A DNA stretch of 64,000 nt from Rhodocytophaga aerolata (GCF_030503435.1 NZ_JAUKPO010000015.1:102875-166874), one strand, 5' to 3'. Counted from the stretch's first letter, positions 9,228-18,430 are shown. Notes: generated by a model from the letters alone, not told the origin. Translations and numbers: made by a program.

Positions 9228-10532
9228 TTATAAAACCAGATACCGTTGCTTAAACCACAGGCCCAGAGGCAAAAAACAATCATCTTCCCGTACAAATGAC
9301 ATTGTCAGAGGATGACCTCCGCTGTAGGCAAGCAATTTCCAAAGTTTATCAAATTTTTTATCAAGCATTGCTACCCGGTTGCCCGAATCTTTCAGTAGCC
9401 ATTGTTTCTCCTGCGGAAATACCGTTATATTTTCCACGATGACTGGCCATTGATGAATCCAGGGGGATAGAGTACATTGCGTAGCATAGACTTGAGATAC
9501 AGCTTGCCAATCGGCAAACCCGGCTGTTTCCGGAAACTCAACGGTTCGGATGCGTTCTTTCAACAAAGCCCGTAAGGGTATACTGCCCGGATAAAAAACC
9601 AGTTCTGCTTCCATAGCCGTACCGGGTACCAGGCTCAAATCAACCGTCTGGGTACGGTAAGCAAAATTTAGTATGAGGGCAAATTGCTGATTTTTTACTC
9701 CGTATAGCCAGTTCCGCTGCACAGTTATATCACCTTCCTGTTCGGTTTGCCTGCCTAGTACCAGCCAATGGTCATGCAACCCATCAGCTGTTTTCAGTTC
9801 CTCTGCCTTCTGGGTCCAGCCAATCATGGAGCGGATATCGGCTTGTAAAGCCTCTGGTAAAGTATCTATGCGTTTAAATCCCTGCACAGCCAGGTATAAT
9901 TTTGTTAGTTGCTGTAAAGCCAGGGATTGCCAGTTGTCGCTGAAATAATTAAGCTCACCCAGGCTTCTGATCATATTTGCCAGGCCAGGGGCCTGAGCAT
10001 CTACCATGCGTGAAGCGGCCGTTTGCCAGAATTTTGGACTTTTATCTGGGGCAGTAATCAGGCCATTGCGGATTAAATCTTTTATCCAGAGTTCTATCTC
10101 CTCTACGCCAGCTTCTACTTTGGCTTTCCGGGCTTCTATCCGTTTCGCCTGCGCTTTGGTATCTGGTATGTCCTCTGTTTTGGTTTCTACCTTTTTCTGA
10201 AGTTTATCTCCCCGCTTATCTATCCATTCCTTTACCCAGTCAGCTTCCTCCACTTGCTTAAACACTACCGGTTGATGCACATATAAAAGAAATAAGCCCA
10301 AACCATGTTTACAGGGAAATTTGCGGCTCGGGCAAGTACATTTAAAGGCGGTGTCCCGTAGATCAATCTGGGTACGGTAAGGCAAGGACCCACTACCCTG
10401 GCACTCTCCCCACAAAGCTCTTCCACTAACCCCGGCGGTTACCCATTTGGTAGGTTTAGCCAGATCTTTCCCGGATTTGGTAGAGGAAGCATCCGGCGAT
10501 AATGCTAGTATCTGTTCTTCAGTCCAGGTCAT
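9228..10532 (-). CDS. SWIM zinc-finger family protein
   Basis: 434 residues. The SWIM motif CxCxnCxH is intact at C65, C67, C74 and H76 (CTCPSRKFPCKH). SWIM domains bind zinc and mediate nucleic-acid or protein contacts. The rest has helical and beta-rich segments without a known motif. It is the first gene of the operon with DUF5691, MoxR ATPase and DUF5682, so its promoter must lie in 10533-10840. As the only obvious zinc-binding module it may be the recognition subunit of the complex (inference). Confidence 0.85.
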   Translation of the reverse strand: MTWTEEQILALSPDASSTKSGKDLAKPTKWVTAGVSGRALWGECQGSGSLPYRTQIDLRDTAFKCTCPSRKFPCKHGLGLFLLYVHQPVVFKQVEEADWVKEWIDKRGDKLQKKVETKTEDIPDTKAQAKRIEARKAKVEAGVEEIELWIKDLIRNGLITAPDKSPKFWQTAASRMVDAQAPGLANMIRSLGELNYFSDNWQSLALQQLTKLYLAVQGFKRIDTLPEALQADIRSMIGWTQKAEELKTADGLHDHWLVLGRQTEQEGDITVQRNWLYGVKNQQFALILNFAYRTQTVDLSLVPGTAMEAELVFYPGSIPLRALLKERIRTVEFPETAGFADWQAVSQVYATQCTLSPWIHQWPVIVENITVFPQEKQWLLKDSGNRVAMLDKKFDKLWKLLAYSGGHPLTMSFVREDDCFLPLGLWFKQRYLVL

Positions 10533-10813
10533 GTATACAACTAACTACGCTACAAATAATGTTCAATATATAGATTTCTATTTAGACCGAAATTCAAAAT
10601 TAACAATTTTAAAAAGCTTTGGAGCCAATGTCAGCGTTTATTTAGTAACGTATTGAGATACAGCTGGATAATTTTAAGAGAAATGTATGGATGTTTTTTA
10701 GCTGAACTTTGATTCAATCCAGTGCTTGGAACAGTACGTTGAAGTTTGTTTCGCTTGAAGCCAGGTAAAAATATATTTAGCACTCCTGTTTGGAAGTCTC
10801 CGGGAAACTTATT
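10533..10813. other. Intergenic region between divergent transcription units
   Basis: AT-rich stretch separating the SWIM operon (leftward) from the membrane protein at 10841 (rightward). It should hold the promoter of the four-gene operon. I see no gene, and the only clear element is the palindrome at its right end, listed separately. Confidence 0.4.
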
Positions 10814-10832
10814 TACTTTGAAACACAAAGTA
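10814..10832. promoter_or_regulatory. Palindromic operator, copy 1
   Basis: TACTTTG, spacer AAACA, CAAAGTA: perfect 7-base inverted arms ending 8 bases before the ATG at 10841. The same palindrome occurs before the gene at 11991, with the winged-helix regulator gene between the two. It is probably the binding site of that regulator, because the two copies match only in and close to the palindrome. The TTTG of the left arm could overlap the promoter -7 element. Confidence 0.7.
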
Positions 10833-10840
10833 CTTTATTT

Positions 10841-11482
10841 ATGGATTCAACAAAAGAGCATTTAGACACCCTTCAGGAGATCCGGAATTTGATGGAGAAG
10901 TCTTCCCGTTTTATTTCGCTCAGTGGGCTTTCAGGGGTGTTTGCGGGATTATATGCACTGGCTGGTGCTGCCGCTGCCTACTATTATCTGGACCTTGGTT
11001 TACTGGAACCTTCGTATTATGAGTACTTATACACCGGAGGTAAAGTAAATACCGATTTTATCGTATTCTTTCTGGCAGATGCATTAGCTGTGTTGTGTGC
11101 CGCCCTGGCTACCGGTATCTTTTTAACTACGCGGAATGCTAAAAAACAAGGCTTGCCTATCTGGAGTAATACCTCTAAACGGCTGGTCATAAGTATGGCT
11201 ATTCCGCTTGTGGCCGGAGGCTTGTTTTGCCTGGCAATGTTGTACCAACACATGTTTGTTATGCTTGCCCCAGCCACTTTACTATTTTATGGACTTGCTC
11301 TAATCAATGGTAGCAAATATACCTTGCGGGATGTGTATTACCTGGGTTTGTGTGAACTGGCTTTAGGCATTGCCGGTTCATTTTTGCTGGGATATGGCTT
11401 ACTGATCTGGGCCATTGGATTTGGCGTGTTACATATTATTTATGGCACTGTGATGTATTATAAATACGAAAGAGTATCGTAG
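10841..11482 (+). CDS. Polytopic membrane protein, regulator-linked
   Basis: 213 residues from the ATG at 10841. An upstream in-frame start at 10790 would run through the operator, so I rejected it. A short cytosolic helix (TKEHLDTLQEIRNLMEKSSRF) is followed by about six membrane segments with many small residues. Not assigned to a named family. It lies 153 bases upstream of the HTH regulator gene and carries the regulator-associated palindrome just before its start. That suggests the regulator controls it as a small membrane stress or homeostasis gene (inference). Confidence 0.7.
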   Translation: MDSTKEHLDTLQEIRNLMEKSSRFISLSGLSGVFAGLYALAGAAAAYYYLDLGLLEPSYYEYLYTGGKVNTDFIVFFLADALAVLCAALATGIFLTTRNAKKQGLPIWSNTSKRLVISMAIPLVAGGLFCLAMLYQHMFVMLAPATLLFYGLALINGSKYTLRDVYYLGLCELALGIAGSFLLGYGLLIWAIGFGVLHIIYGTVMYYKYERVS

Positions 11483-11635
11483 CTTTGGAAACAGGAGAAT
11501 CTAGATAAATTTCCCCTCCTATGCACTTTACGTACCTTTTAAAGAAACATAGTTTTACTTTCACTCATACCTGAATTGAAACAAAAGACGAAGAACAGAA
11601 TAAGAAACACAGCCCCGAGGATTGTCGACTGACGT

Positions 11636-11935
11636 ATGAAAGAACTGTTACTGAACATAAATAAAGCATTTGAAAGCAAAGCCAGGCTGGGAATTATGTC
11701 GGTGCTGATGGTGAATGAGCAGCTGGATTTCAACTCCCTGAAAGAATTGTTAGACCTGACAGATGGCAACTTAGCCAGCCACCTGAAAGCCCTGGAAGAA
11801 GGAGAATACATTGCCGTAAATAAACAATTTGTCGGCCGTAAACCCAATACCACCTACCGGGCCACCGACATAGGGAAAAAAGCTTTTGAAGCCCATTTGC
11901 ATGCCCTGGAAATGCTGATCAAAGGAAACCGCTAA
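11636..11935 (+). CDS. Winged-helix transcriptional regulator (HTH_34-like)
   Basis: 99 residues, a stand-alone winged helix. The recognition region is LKELLDLTDGNLASHLKALE (residues 36-55), followed by the wing IAVNKQFVGRKPNTTYRATDIGKKAF. This fits the PF13601-type small DNA-binding proteins related to MarR/ArsR regulators. There is no ligand domain, so effector sensing is unclear. It sits between two membrane-protein genes that each carry the TACTTTG-N5-CAAAGTA palindrome, so it is the obvious candidate to bind them as a dimer. I see no matching palindrome before this gene itself, so autoregulation is not supported. Confidence 0.85.
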   Translation: MKELLLNINKAFESKARLGIMSVLMVNEQLDFNSLKELLDLTDGNLASHLKALEEGEYIAVNKQFVGRKPNTTYRATDIGKKAFEAHLHALEMLIKGNR

Positions 11936-11949
11936 TTTTTTTGTCTTTT

Positions 11950-11968
11950 TACTTTGAAATACAAAGTA
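11950..11968. promoter_or_regulatory. Palindromic operator, copy 2
   Basis: TACTTTG, spacer AAATA, CAAAGTA: perfect 7-base arms identical to copy 1, 22 bases before the ATG at 11991 and 14 bases after the regulator stop. The spacer differs at one base from copy 1. Confidence 0.7.
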
Positions 11969-11990
11969 CTTTTAAATTCTATATAACAAT

Positions 11991-12779
11991 ATGAATTCAC
12001 TCAAAACAACACTTATCTGGCTTACCCTTTTTAGCATAGCCATGGGCTATCTGGAAACATCAGTTGTAGTTTACCTGCGGGAACTGTATTATCCGGATGG
12101 ATTTGATTTCCCTTTAACTCCTATCCAACCCAGTATCGCCATCACTGAATTCTGGCGTGAGGTAGCTACACTAGTGATGCTATGGGGAATCGGTACACTA
12201 ACAGGCAGAAATAAAACGGAAAAATTCGCTTTCTTCCTCTACAGTTTTGCTGTATGGGATATATTTTATTATGTTTTTCTGAAGGTGCTTCTCGGATGGC
12301 CGGCATCTCTGTTTACATGGGATATTCTATTTCTAATACCTGTTCCCTGGGTAGGCCCAGTGCTGGCTCCTTGTCTGGTATCTTTCACAATGATTCTGCT
12401 AACGGTGGCTGTAGTTTACCTGCATGAAAAAGGCTACCGGACTCAAATTACCTGGAAAGAATGGAGCTTTCTTCTTGCCGGAAGCTTTATTATCATCTTC
12501 AGCTTTATATGGGATTATTTACAATATGTAGAAAAATGGGGAGGCGTAACCAAACTCTGGACAATTAGCAGCCAGAACAGCCTGTTTATGGAAGCTCCGC
12601 AATATATCCCACAGCAATTCGACTGGTGGCTTTTCTGGATAGGCGAATGCGTACTGCTGCTAGCTATTGGTTTATATGTGAAGCGTATAGTATCCCAACC
12701 CTTGAATAAGCCTTCCAAAATGGCCTCCCCTGGCCCTGTGTATTCGGGAAATTTTGCAGACTACCTGGATGGTTTGTAA
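11991..12779 (+). CDS. Polytopic membrane protein, regulator-linked
   Basis: 262 residues with about seven hydrophobic segments. The opening segment includes the acidic GYLETSVVVYLRELYYPDG. No known enzyme motif. It has the same operator as the membrane gene at 10841 but is unlike it in sequence, so the two are co-regulated rather than duplicates. The 55-base gap after the regulator, containing the palindrome, suggests its own promoter. Confidence 0.7.
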   Translation: MNSLKTTLIWLTLFSIAMGYLETSVVVYLRELYYPDGFDFPLTPIQPSIAITEFWREVATLVMLWGIGTLTGRNKTEKFAFFLYSFAVWDIFYYVFLKVLLGWPASLFTWDILFLIPVPWVGPVLAPCLVSFTMILLTVAVVYLHEKGYRTQITWKEWSFLLAGSFIIIFSFIWDYLQYVEKWGGVTKLWTISSQNSLFMEAPQYIPQQFDWWLFWIGECVLLLAIGLYVKRIVSQPLNKPSKMASPGPVYSGNFADYLDGL

Positions 12780-12830
12780 TAGTTTATAAACCAAATCTTC
12801 CTTTTTCTACATGCATTTATTGATTTTTAT

Positions 12831-14252
12831 ATGAAAGTTAAATTCATATTACCTGCCCTTACAGAGGCCAAAAGTCCTTACTGGCGTCCGATCAAATATT
12901 CACTCTTTCCGCCCTTGGGATTAGCCACGCTGGCGGCTTATCTCTCCCCGGCAGATGAGGCTACCTTACAGGATGAACATGTGGAAGAAATTACGCTGCA
13001 TGATCAGCTGGATTTGGTAGTGATTCAGGTATATATTACCAACACTTACCGCGCGTATGCGCTGGCAGATCATTACCGGGCTAAAGGATGTTATGTTATT
13101 CTTGGGGGATTGCATGTAACCTCGCTCCCGGAAGAAGCAGCCCCTCATGCAGATAGTATCTTTCTGGGACCTGGCGAAGAAACGTTTCCTCAGTTCCTGA
13201 AAGACTTTAAAAACAAATGCCCTCAGAAGCGGTATTTCTCTCCGGTCCGGACGCTGGCAGGCATCCCCCCTGTACGGCGGGATCTGATAAAAAGGCATTT
13301 GTATCTGGTGCCCAATTCAATTGTCGTAACCAGGGGCTGCCCTCACCATTGCGATTTCTGTTACAAAGATGCTTTTTTTGAAGGAGGGAAAGGATTTTAT
13401 ACGCAACTAGTAGAAGATGCCCTTTCGGAAATAGACCGGCTGCCGGGAAGGCATCTATACTTTCTGGACGATCATCTGTTAGGAAATCAGAAATTTGCTA
13501 CTGAGCTTTTCGATGGCATGCGGGGAATGAACCGGGTATTTCAGGGAGCTTCCACGGTGGATGCCATCCTTCGGGGCAACCTGATTGAAAAAGCCGCGGA
13601 TGCGGGGCTGCGAAGTGTATTTATTGGCTTTGAAACCTTGAGCACCCATAACTTAAAAGCTAGCAATAAGAAGCAGAATTTAGGGAAAGATTACCGGAAA
13701 GCCATTCAACGCTTGCATGATCTGGGGGTGATGATTAATGGAAGTTTTGTTTTCGGGCTGGATGATGACGACAAAGATGTATTTAAACGCACGGTTGACT
13801 GGGCAGTAGAGAACGGAATTACCACTTCCACTTTTCACATTCTTACGCCCTATCCTAGTACCAAACTGTTTGCAGACATGGATAAAGCCGGACGTATCCT
13901 ACACAGGCAATGGGATAAATATGATACACGCCAGGTAGTTTTCCAGACAACCAGAATGTCTGCCAGGGAACTAAAAGATGGCTACGATTGGGCCTACAAA
14001 GAATTCTACAGCTGGGCTTCTATCCTGAAAGCCAGTACGCAACACGAGCAGGTAAAACACATGCTCAAACATTTTGCCTATGCCGGCGGCTGGAAGAAGT
14101 TTGAGCCTTTATGGAATTTTATTATCAAATCCCGGCAGCTTACTACCATGCTTCCGCTACTGGAAGCCATTCTTTCGAAAGTGAAGAAACAGTCAGTAAT
14201 TCAAGCAGAGCCAGAGTTGGTCAGGACGCCGCCGATACCATTAGAAAGTTAA
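12831..14252 (+). CDS. B12-binding radical SAM protein
   Basis: 473 residues. The N-terminal cobalamin-binding Rossmann domain spans about 1-150 (FPPLGLATLAAYL; GGLHVTSLPEEA). The radical SAM core has the cluster motif C170, C174, C177 (CPHHCDFC). Next come the SAM-binding strands (HLYFLDDHLL, SVFIGFE) and a C-terminal helical region. This is the layout of class B radical SAM methylases and BchE-like enzymes, which methylate or cyclise unreactive carbons using methylcobalamin and SAM. The substrate is not evident. The following small membrane gene starts inside or just after it, and no pigment, hopanoid or antibiotic pathway gene lies nearby. Confidence 0.85.
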   Translation: MKVKFILPALTEAKSPYWRPIKYSLFPPLGLATLAAYLSPADEATLQDEHVEEITLHDQLDLVVIQVYITNTYRAYALADHYRAKGCYVILGGLHVTSLPEEAAPHADSIFLGPGEETFPQFLKDFKNKCPQKRYFSPVRTLAGIPPVRRDLIKRHLYLVPNSIVVTRGCPHHCDFCYKDAFFEGGKGFYTQLVEDALSEIDRLPGRHLYFLDDHLLGNQKFATELFDGMRGMNRVFQGASTVDAILRGNLIEKAADAGLRSVFIGFETLSTHNLKASNKKQNLGKDYRKAIQRLHDLGVMINGSFVFGLDDDDKDVFKRTVDWAVENGITTSTFHILTPYPSTKLFADMDKAGRILHRQWDKYDTRQVVFQTTRMSARELKDGYDWAYKEFYSWASILKASTQHEQVKHMLKHFAYAGGWKKFEPLWNFIIKSRQLTTMLPLLEAILSKVKKQSVIQAEPELVRTPPIPLES

Positions 14253-14293
14253 GTGCTTTATTCATTCTGCTTTTATTGGCTACTAATCACTCG

Positions 14294-14581
14294 ATGCTAC
14301 TCTTTATAGGCTTTGTCGTAATGCTACTGTTATTCTATATTTTTACTCTTTATAGTATATCATATGCTTTGATGAGTATCGTACTAAGAAAGGTTACAGA
14401 TAGTTTTTTTGTTAGGATGTTTTTAGGTGTAGTACTTGCAGCACTATTGGGTTATTTACTTTTGGTTTTACATGAGTCTGGGTTAAGCACAGGATATGAG
14501 AATCTGCTGCTTTTTTTTGGTAGCTTACTAGCTGGTATTTATTTACGGGAAAAGCAAGCAAAAAAATCAAAACACAGGTAA
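14294..14581 (+). CDS. Small hydrophobic membrane protein
   Basis: About 95 residues from the ATG at 14294 with two or three membrane segments and a basic tail (REKQAKKSKHR). A longer frame opens at 14111 but overlaps the radical SAM gene, and its extra part is low in hydrophobicity and looks like a shadow. A TTG at 14276 is another possible start. Not recognised. Its stop at 14581 abuts the stop of the converging hydrolase gene at 14582, leaving no room for a terminator. Confidence 0.4.
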   Translation: MLLFIGFVVMLLLFYIFTLYSISYALMSIVLRKVTDSFFVRMFLGVVLAALLGYLLLVLHESGLSTGYENLLLFFGSLLAGIYLREKQAKKSKHR

Positions 14582-15439
14582 TCAGCTGATAAACTCTTCA
14601 ATTAACTCATTCACCAGCTGGCTTTTTTCGTGGTGTACCCAATGGGTGGCATCTGGTATAAGGTATAATTTCCCTTTCTGGCAGTAGGAAAGGCTTTTCC
14701 TCGCCATTTCTTTTTTCAGGAAGGTATCCTTTTCTCCCCAGAGTATAAGCGTCTGCACTTCTATTTTATGATTGCCCATGACAGCCGGATTTCTGTACCG
14801 GACAGCAGCCCGGTACCAGTTAACCATACTTGGTATAGCATTTTGCTGTTGCCAGGCCTGTACGTATTGACTCATATCCGCTTTGCTAAACGTGGATGCA
14901 TAAGAGCTTTTCAGCATACTATTCTGCAACATTTTGAAATTTCCCAGGCTGATAAGCTTTTCAGGAATAAACGGAATTTGAAAAAAGCCGATGTACCAGC
15001 TTCTTAGCATCTGACCGGGATCTGACCGGAGTGTTTGAAAAAACACCTTCGGATGCGGCACATTGATAATAATTAACCTGGTAATTAGCTGCGGATACAA
15101 ATAAGCCATGGCCCATGCTACGGCTGCCCCCCAGTCGTGGCCAACCAGGTAAACCTTCCTCTCTCCTGCCGCTTGTATTAACTGGGCAATGTCGCTGGCT
15201 AACTCTCTTACCTGATAGGCTTTGAGTTCCGTAGGTTTACTGCTCAGGTTATAGCCCCGCTGATCTGGAAGCAATACCCGGTAGCCTTTTGCTGTAAAAT
15301 AGTCTATCTGGTGTCGCCAGCCATACCAAAACTCCGGAAATCCATGCAAAAAGAGAAGCACAGGCTGCCCTTTCCTCCCTTTCTCCACCACATGCACCCG
15401 GATGTTATTTACCTCATAAAACTTGCTGTTTTCCGTCAT
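14582..15439 (-). CDS. Alpha/beta hydrolase, epoxide-hydrolase-like
   Basis: 285 residues. Oxyanion region HGFPEFWYGWRHQ is at 32-44. The nucleophile elbow GHDWGA has D102 in the nucleophile position. The acid is D238 (WGEKD) and the base H266 (DATHW). Asp as nucleophile with HGFPE is the pattern of soluble epoxide hydrolases and related dehalogenases, in contrast to Ser esterases. No signal peptide, so cytosolic. The substrate is not predictable. It is transcribed towards the small membrane gene and has its own upstream region. Confidence 0.85.
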   Translation of the reverse strand: MTENSKFYEVNNIRVHVVEKGRKGQPVLLFLHGFPEFWYGWRHQIDYFTAKGYRVLLPDQRGYNLSSKPTELKAYQVRELASDIAQLIQAAGERKVYLVGHDWGAAVAWAMAYLYPQLITRLIIINVPHPKVFFQTLRSDPGQMLRSWYIGFFQIPFIPEKLISLGNFKMLQNSMLKSSYASTFSKADMSQYVQAWQQQNAIPSMVNWYRAAVRYRNPAVMGNHKIEVQTLILWGEKDTFLKKEMARKSLSYCQKGKLYLIPDATHWVHHEKSQLVNELIEEFIS

Positions 15440-15641
15440 ATCTGTTTGTACGCACTAAGGAAAATAAGTTAACGATTTTCATAAAAAAGAAACGTCAATT
15501 CAACTCTCTCCGTTACAACAACACTTTTGAAACGGGAGCTTATTTTCTCACAAAAGGTATACGGATATTTCAGCCTATACAACCATTTACAGCGTGGGGC
15601 TCATTATCCATTTCTATAATTTCATTATTTACATATTTTGT

Positions 15642-17018
15642 ATGGTAGTATCTTTTTATGGGGCGGCGCAGATGGTGACTGGCAGTAAACACCTGGTAAC
15701 TTTATCGAACGGCACACGCATTTTACTGGATTGTGGGATGTTTCAAGGCAAAGGAGCCAATAACAAAAAGCTGAACGAAGAATTCGGGTTTGAACCGGAA
15801 AAAATCAACTACCTCATTCTTTCTCATGCACATATCGACCATTCCGGCCTTATTCCTAAGCTGGTAAAAGAGGGGTTTGAGGGACCTATTTTCTGTACGC
15901 CTCCTACACTAGAATTCAGCAAACTAATTTTAGTGGATAGTGCCCGCATTCATCAATCCAATACCTCTGGCGGGGCTACAGCGGATGAGCCTTTGTATAC
16001 CGAAGCCGATGCAGAAAAATGCCTACAACAGTTTGTACCCATTCCCTATAACCAGCCACATGCAATTGATGAGAACATTGAATTGCTATTTACCGATACA
16101 GGGCACGTATTAGGCAGTGCGGCAATAAATTTAACCATGCAAGAAGACGGGCAAACCAAACGCTTGTGCTTTAGTGGAGATATTGGCCGCTTTACAAACC
16201 GAATTCTAAAAACCCCACAGCCTTTTCCGCAGGCAGATGTTGTTATCTGTGAAGCTACCTACGGCAACAAACTGCATATGGCCCTGCAAAGCACCGAGAG
16301 CCGGTTAGAAGAGATCGTTCAGGACGTGTGTGTAAACCGGAAAGGCAAGCTGATTATTCCTTCCTTCAGCATCGGCCGTACCCAGGAATTAATATATTCT
16401 CTCAATGTACTGGCAGAAGATGGCCGATTGCCTGAAATTAACGTATTTGTAGATAGTCCGCTTTCCGTTTATGCTACTGATATTATGCGCGACAACTCCG
16501 CCTATTTTAATGATGAAATGTTAGCATACATCAAATCCGATCCTGATCCGTTTGGTTTTCCGCAGCTGCATTATGTAGTAGACCAGGACGATTCAAAGCT
16601 TATTAATACAGTTGATGAACCATGTATTATTATTTCTTCCTCCGGTATGATGGAAGCCGGCCGCATTCGCCACCACCTTAAAAATACGATTGATGACCCG
16701 AAGAATGCCGTGCTCATTACCGGCTACTGCGAACCCTCTACTCTAGGCGGTCAATTATTGAGAGGAGCGGATAAAGTAAGCATCTTTGAAGAAGAACTGG
16801 AAGTAAAAGCCGAAATTATCTTAATGAAGGAGTATAGTGCACATGCCGATTTTGGAGACATTGTAAAGTTTTTATTCTGCCAGGATAAAGAACAACTACA
16901 GCAGATTTTTCTGGTACACGGCGAAAAAGAGGCGATGGAGAAGCTGAAAGAAGAATTAGGCGAGTATGGATTTAAAAACATCCAGATAGCCGAATTCCGG
17001 ATGTCATACGAAGTATAA
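15642..17018 (+). CDS. MBL-fold/beta-CASP metallo-hydrolase (RNA-processing type)
   Basis: 458 residues from the ATG at 15642. An in-frame start at 15594 adds a hydrophobic leader not usual for the family. The metal-binding motif HxHxDH is at H62, H64, D66, H67 (SHAHIDHSG). There is a later metal-binding segment DTGHVLGSAA and the beta-CASP domain with PSFSIGRTQELIY. The C-terminal RNA-specificity motifs are SSSGMMEAGR and YSAHADFGDI. These enzymes act as RNA endo- or exonucleases in the cytosol, similar to archaeal and eukaryotic CPSF73-like proteins. The cellular target in this organism is unknown. Appears monocistronic. Confidence 0.88.
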   Translation: MVVSFYGAAQMVTGSKHLVTLSNGTRILLDCGMFQGKGANNKKLNEEFGFEPEKINYLILSHAHIDHSGLIPKLVKEGFEGPIFCTPPTLEFSKLILVDSARIHQSNTSGGATADEPLYTEADAEKCLQQFVPIPYNQPHAIDENIELLFTDTGHVLGSAAINLTMQEDGQTKRLCFSGDIGRFTNRILKTPQPFPQADVVICEATYGNKLHMALQSTESRLEEIVQDVCVNRKGKLIIPSFSIGRTQELIYSLNVLAEDGRLPEINVFVDSPLSVYATDIMRDNSAYFNDEMLAYIKSDPDPFGFPQLHYVVDQDDSKLINTVDEPCIIISSSGMMEAGRIRHHLKNTIDDPKNAVLITGYCEPSTLGGQLLRGADKVSIFEEELEVKAEIILMKEYSAHADFGDIVKFLFCQDKEQLQQIFLVHGEKEAMEKLKEELGEYGFKNIQIAEFRMSYEV

Positions 17019-17106
17019 GTTTCCTGTGCTTTAGACCCGGCAGGTATTGCACTCCACATAGTTGTTAATCATCCGCGACAAAGTATAGTTTTGCTACTCA
17101 TTGGAT

Positions 17107-17946
17107 ATGCATATACCCTGGCTCAACAAAAAACTCAACCATTTGCTGTATCAAAAAGCCTATAGCCGGGCCATATTTACCACCTTCGGTTTGGTAATAA
17201 AAGAGATGCAGCAAAGTTTCCGGCAGTTCTTTACCTGGCACAGTCCGCTGTTTTCGTTGTTGCGGTCAATAAAATATATGCTGATCCCCCTATTGCGGCT
17301 GGTGCAAGGCCGAAATGTGCGGATCAGTTATGGATTTACCGGAGAAGACCGGTTGATTGAATCCCTGCTGAAAACGCAGATCACGTATAATGGCTTTTAT
17401 GTGGATGTAGGCTGTAATCACCCACAGTTTTTATCCAATTCCTTTTTGTTTTACCGGCGCGGATGGCGGGGAATCTGTATTGATGCCAATTCAACGCTTA
17501 TACAACTGCATAAACGAGTCAGACCCTGGGACAAAGCCGTATGTGCTTTGGTTTCGGATTTACCCGAAGTGCGTACCTTCTATGAGTTAACCAATAATGT
17601 GCTTTCTACCACCGAACCTCAGTTTTTAGAAGAATACCTGTCAGAAGGCCTACAAGTAATGGCTACCAGAAGCATAGTACCCCAAACTCTTACCTCCATT
17701 CTGGATGCCTGTCAGGCTCCTGCACATATAGATTTTCTCTCCATAGATGCCGAGGAACATGATTTACACGTGCTGCAATCACTGGATTTCCGTAAATACT
17801 CGCCAACACTAATTATAGTGGAAGACGAATCATTTGATCCGGCTACCCCTTCTCAGAATACCATTTTTACGTTTCTTCAGCAAAGGGAGTATAGCCTGGC
17901 TGGCAGTATTCTAAAAAATGTGTATTACCTAAAAAACAAGCAGTAA
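17107..17946 (+). CDS. FkbM family methyltransferase
   Basis: About 279 residues from the ATG at 17107; a TTG at 17101 is also in frame. The SAM-binding region is FYVDVGCNHPQFLSNSFLFYRRGWRGICIDAN, so glycine-rich motif I is present as DVGCN. A second block (HIDFLSIDAEEHDLHVLQSL) is the FkbM signature. FkbM enzymes O-methylate sugars, lipopolysaccharides or polyketides. The first ~75 residues are a basic, partly hydrophobic extension (LFSLLRSIKYMLIPLLRLVQ) that could associate with the membrane. No glycan cluster surrounds it, so its target is open. Confidence 0.82.
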   Translation: MHIPWLNKKLNHLLYQKAYSRAIFTTFGLVIKEMQQSFRQFFTWHSPLFSLLRSIKYMLIPLLRLVQGRNVRISYGFTGEDRLIESLLKTQITYNGFYVDVGCNHPQFLSNSFLFYRRGWRGICIDANSTLIQLHKRVRPWDKAVCALVSDLPEVRTFYELTNNVLSTTEPQFLEEYLSEGLQVMATRSIVPQTLTSILDACQAPAHIDFLSIDAEEHDLHVLQSLDFRKYSPTLIIVEDESFDPATPSQNTIFTFLQQREYSLAGSILKNVYYLKNKQ

Positions 17947-17971
17947 TGTCAAGTTTTCAGCTAAATTCGGC

Positions 17972-18430
17972 TTACTGTTTCTCCTTTTTCTTCAGGAATT
18001 TTCCATCTGCGGTAAACACGAGTTCCGTTTCGGATTTATCCTTTTTTAGTTTTACTTCATATACATTTTTGCTGGCATCTTTATCTTCCTTCCATTCAAT
18101 CTGGTCTATCTTGTGGGAAGCATAGTTTTTTTTAAGGTAGGCGGAAGCCTGCTCAGGTAAATCTTTGGCATCTATCCGTTTGTCTGCAGAATCCCAGGTG
18201 CCGTCGGCCATAAATTTGGCTTCGGCTTTTTTACCATTTTGCCTGAAATCCGCTTCATATTTGCCGCTTTTATTTTTTTTCCATTTCACCTCGGTAGCAT
18301 CCGGATACTTGGTGGAGAAACTACTGGAAATGGCTTGCGGAACATCGGTTGGAGCCAGGTCTTGAGCCTGCAGGCTCTGTGAGGCCAATACGACAAAACA
18401 GCCTATGTAAAAAAAAGATGAGAATTTCAT
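17972..18430 (-). CDS. PepSY-like secreted protein (DUF2874)
   Basis: 152 residues with a signal peptide (cleavage probably after SLQA, near 22). Two PepSY-like beta-lactamase-inhibitor-fold repeats follow. Each has an EVKWKKNKSGKYEADF-type strand pair and a GKFLKKK or DGTW turn. The mature protein is very rich in lysine and charged residues. Such proteins are periplasmic in Bacteroidota; proposed roles are ligand binding or protease inhibition, not proven. Converges with the FkbM gene across a 25-base gap. Confidence 0.8.
   Translation of the reverse strand: MKFSSFFYIGCFVVLASQSLQAQDLAPTDVPQAISSSFSTKYPDATEVKWKKNKSGKYEADFRQNGKKAEAKFMADGTWDSADKRIDAKDLPEQASAYLKKNYASHKIDQIEWKEDKDASKNVYEVKLKKDKSETELVFTADGKFLKKKEKQ

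Noticed and set aside
14111..14293. N-terminal extension of the small membrane protein overlapping the radical SAM gene
   Set aside because: Not hydrophobic, overlaps well-supported coding sequence in another frame; a downstream ATG is preferred.
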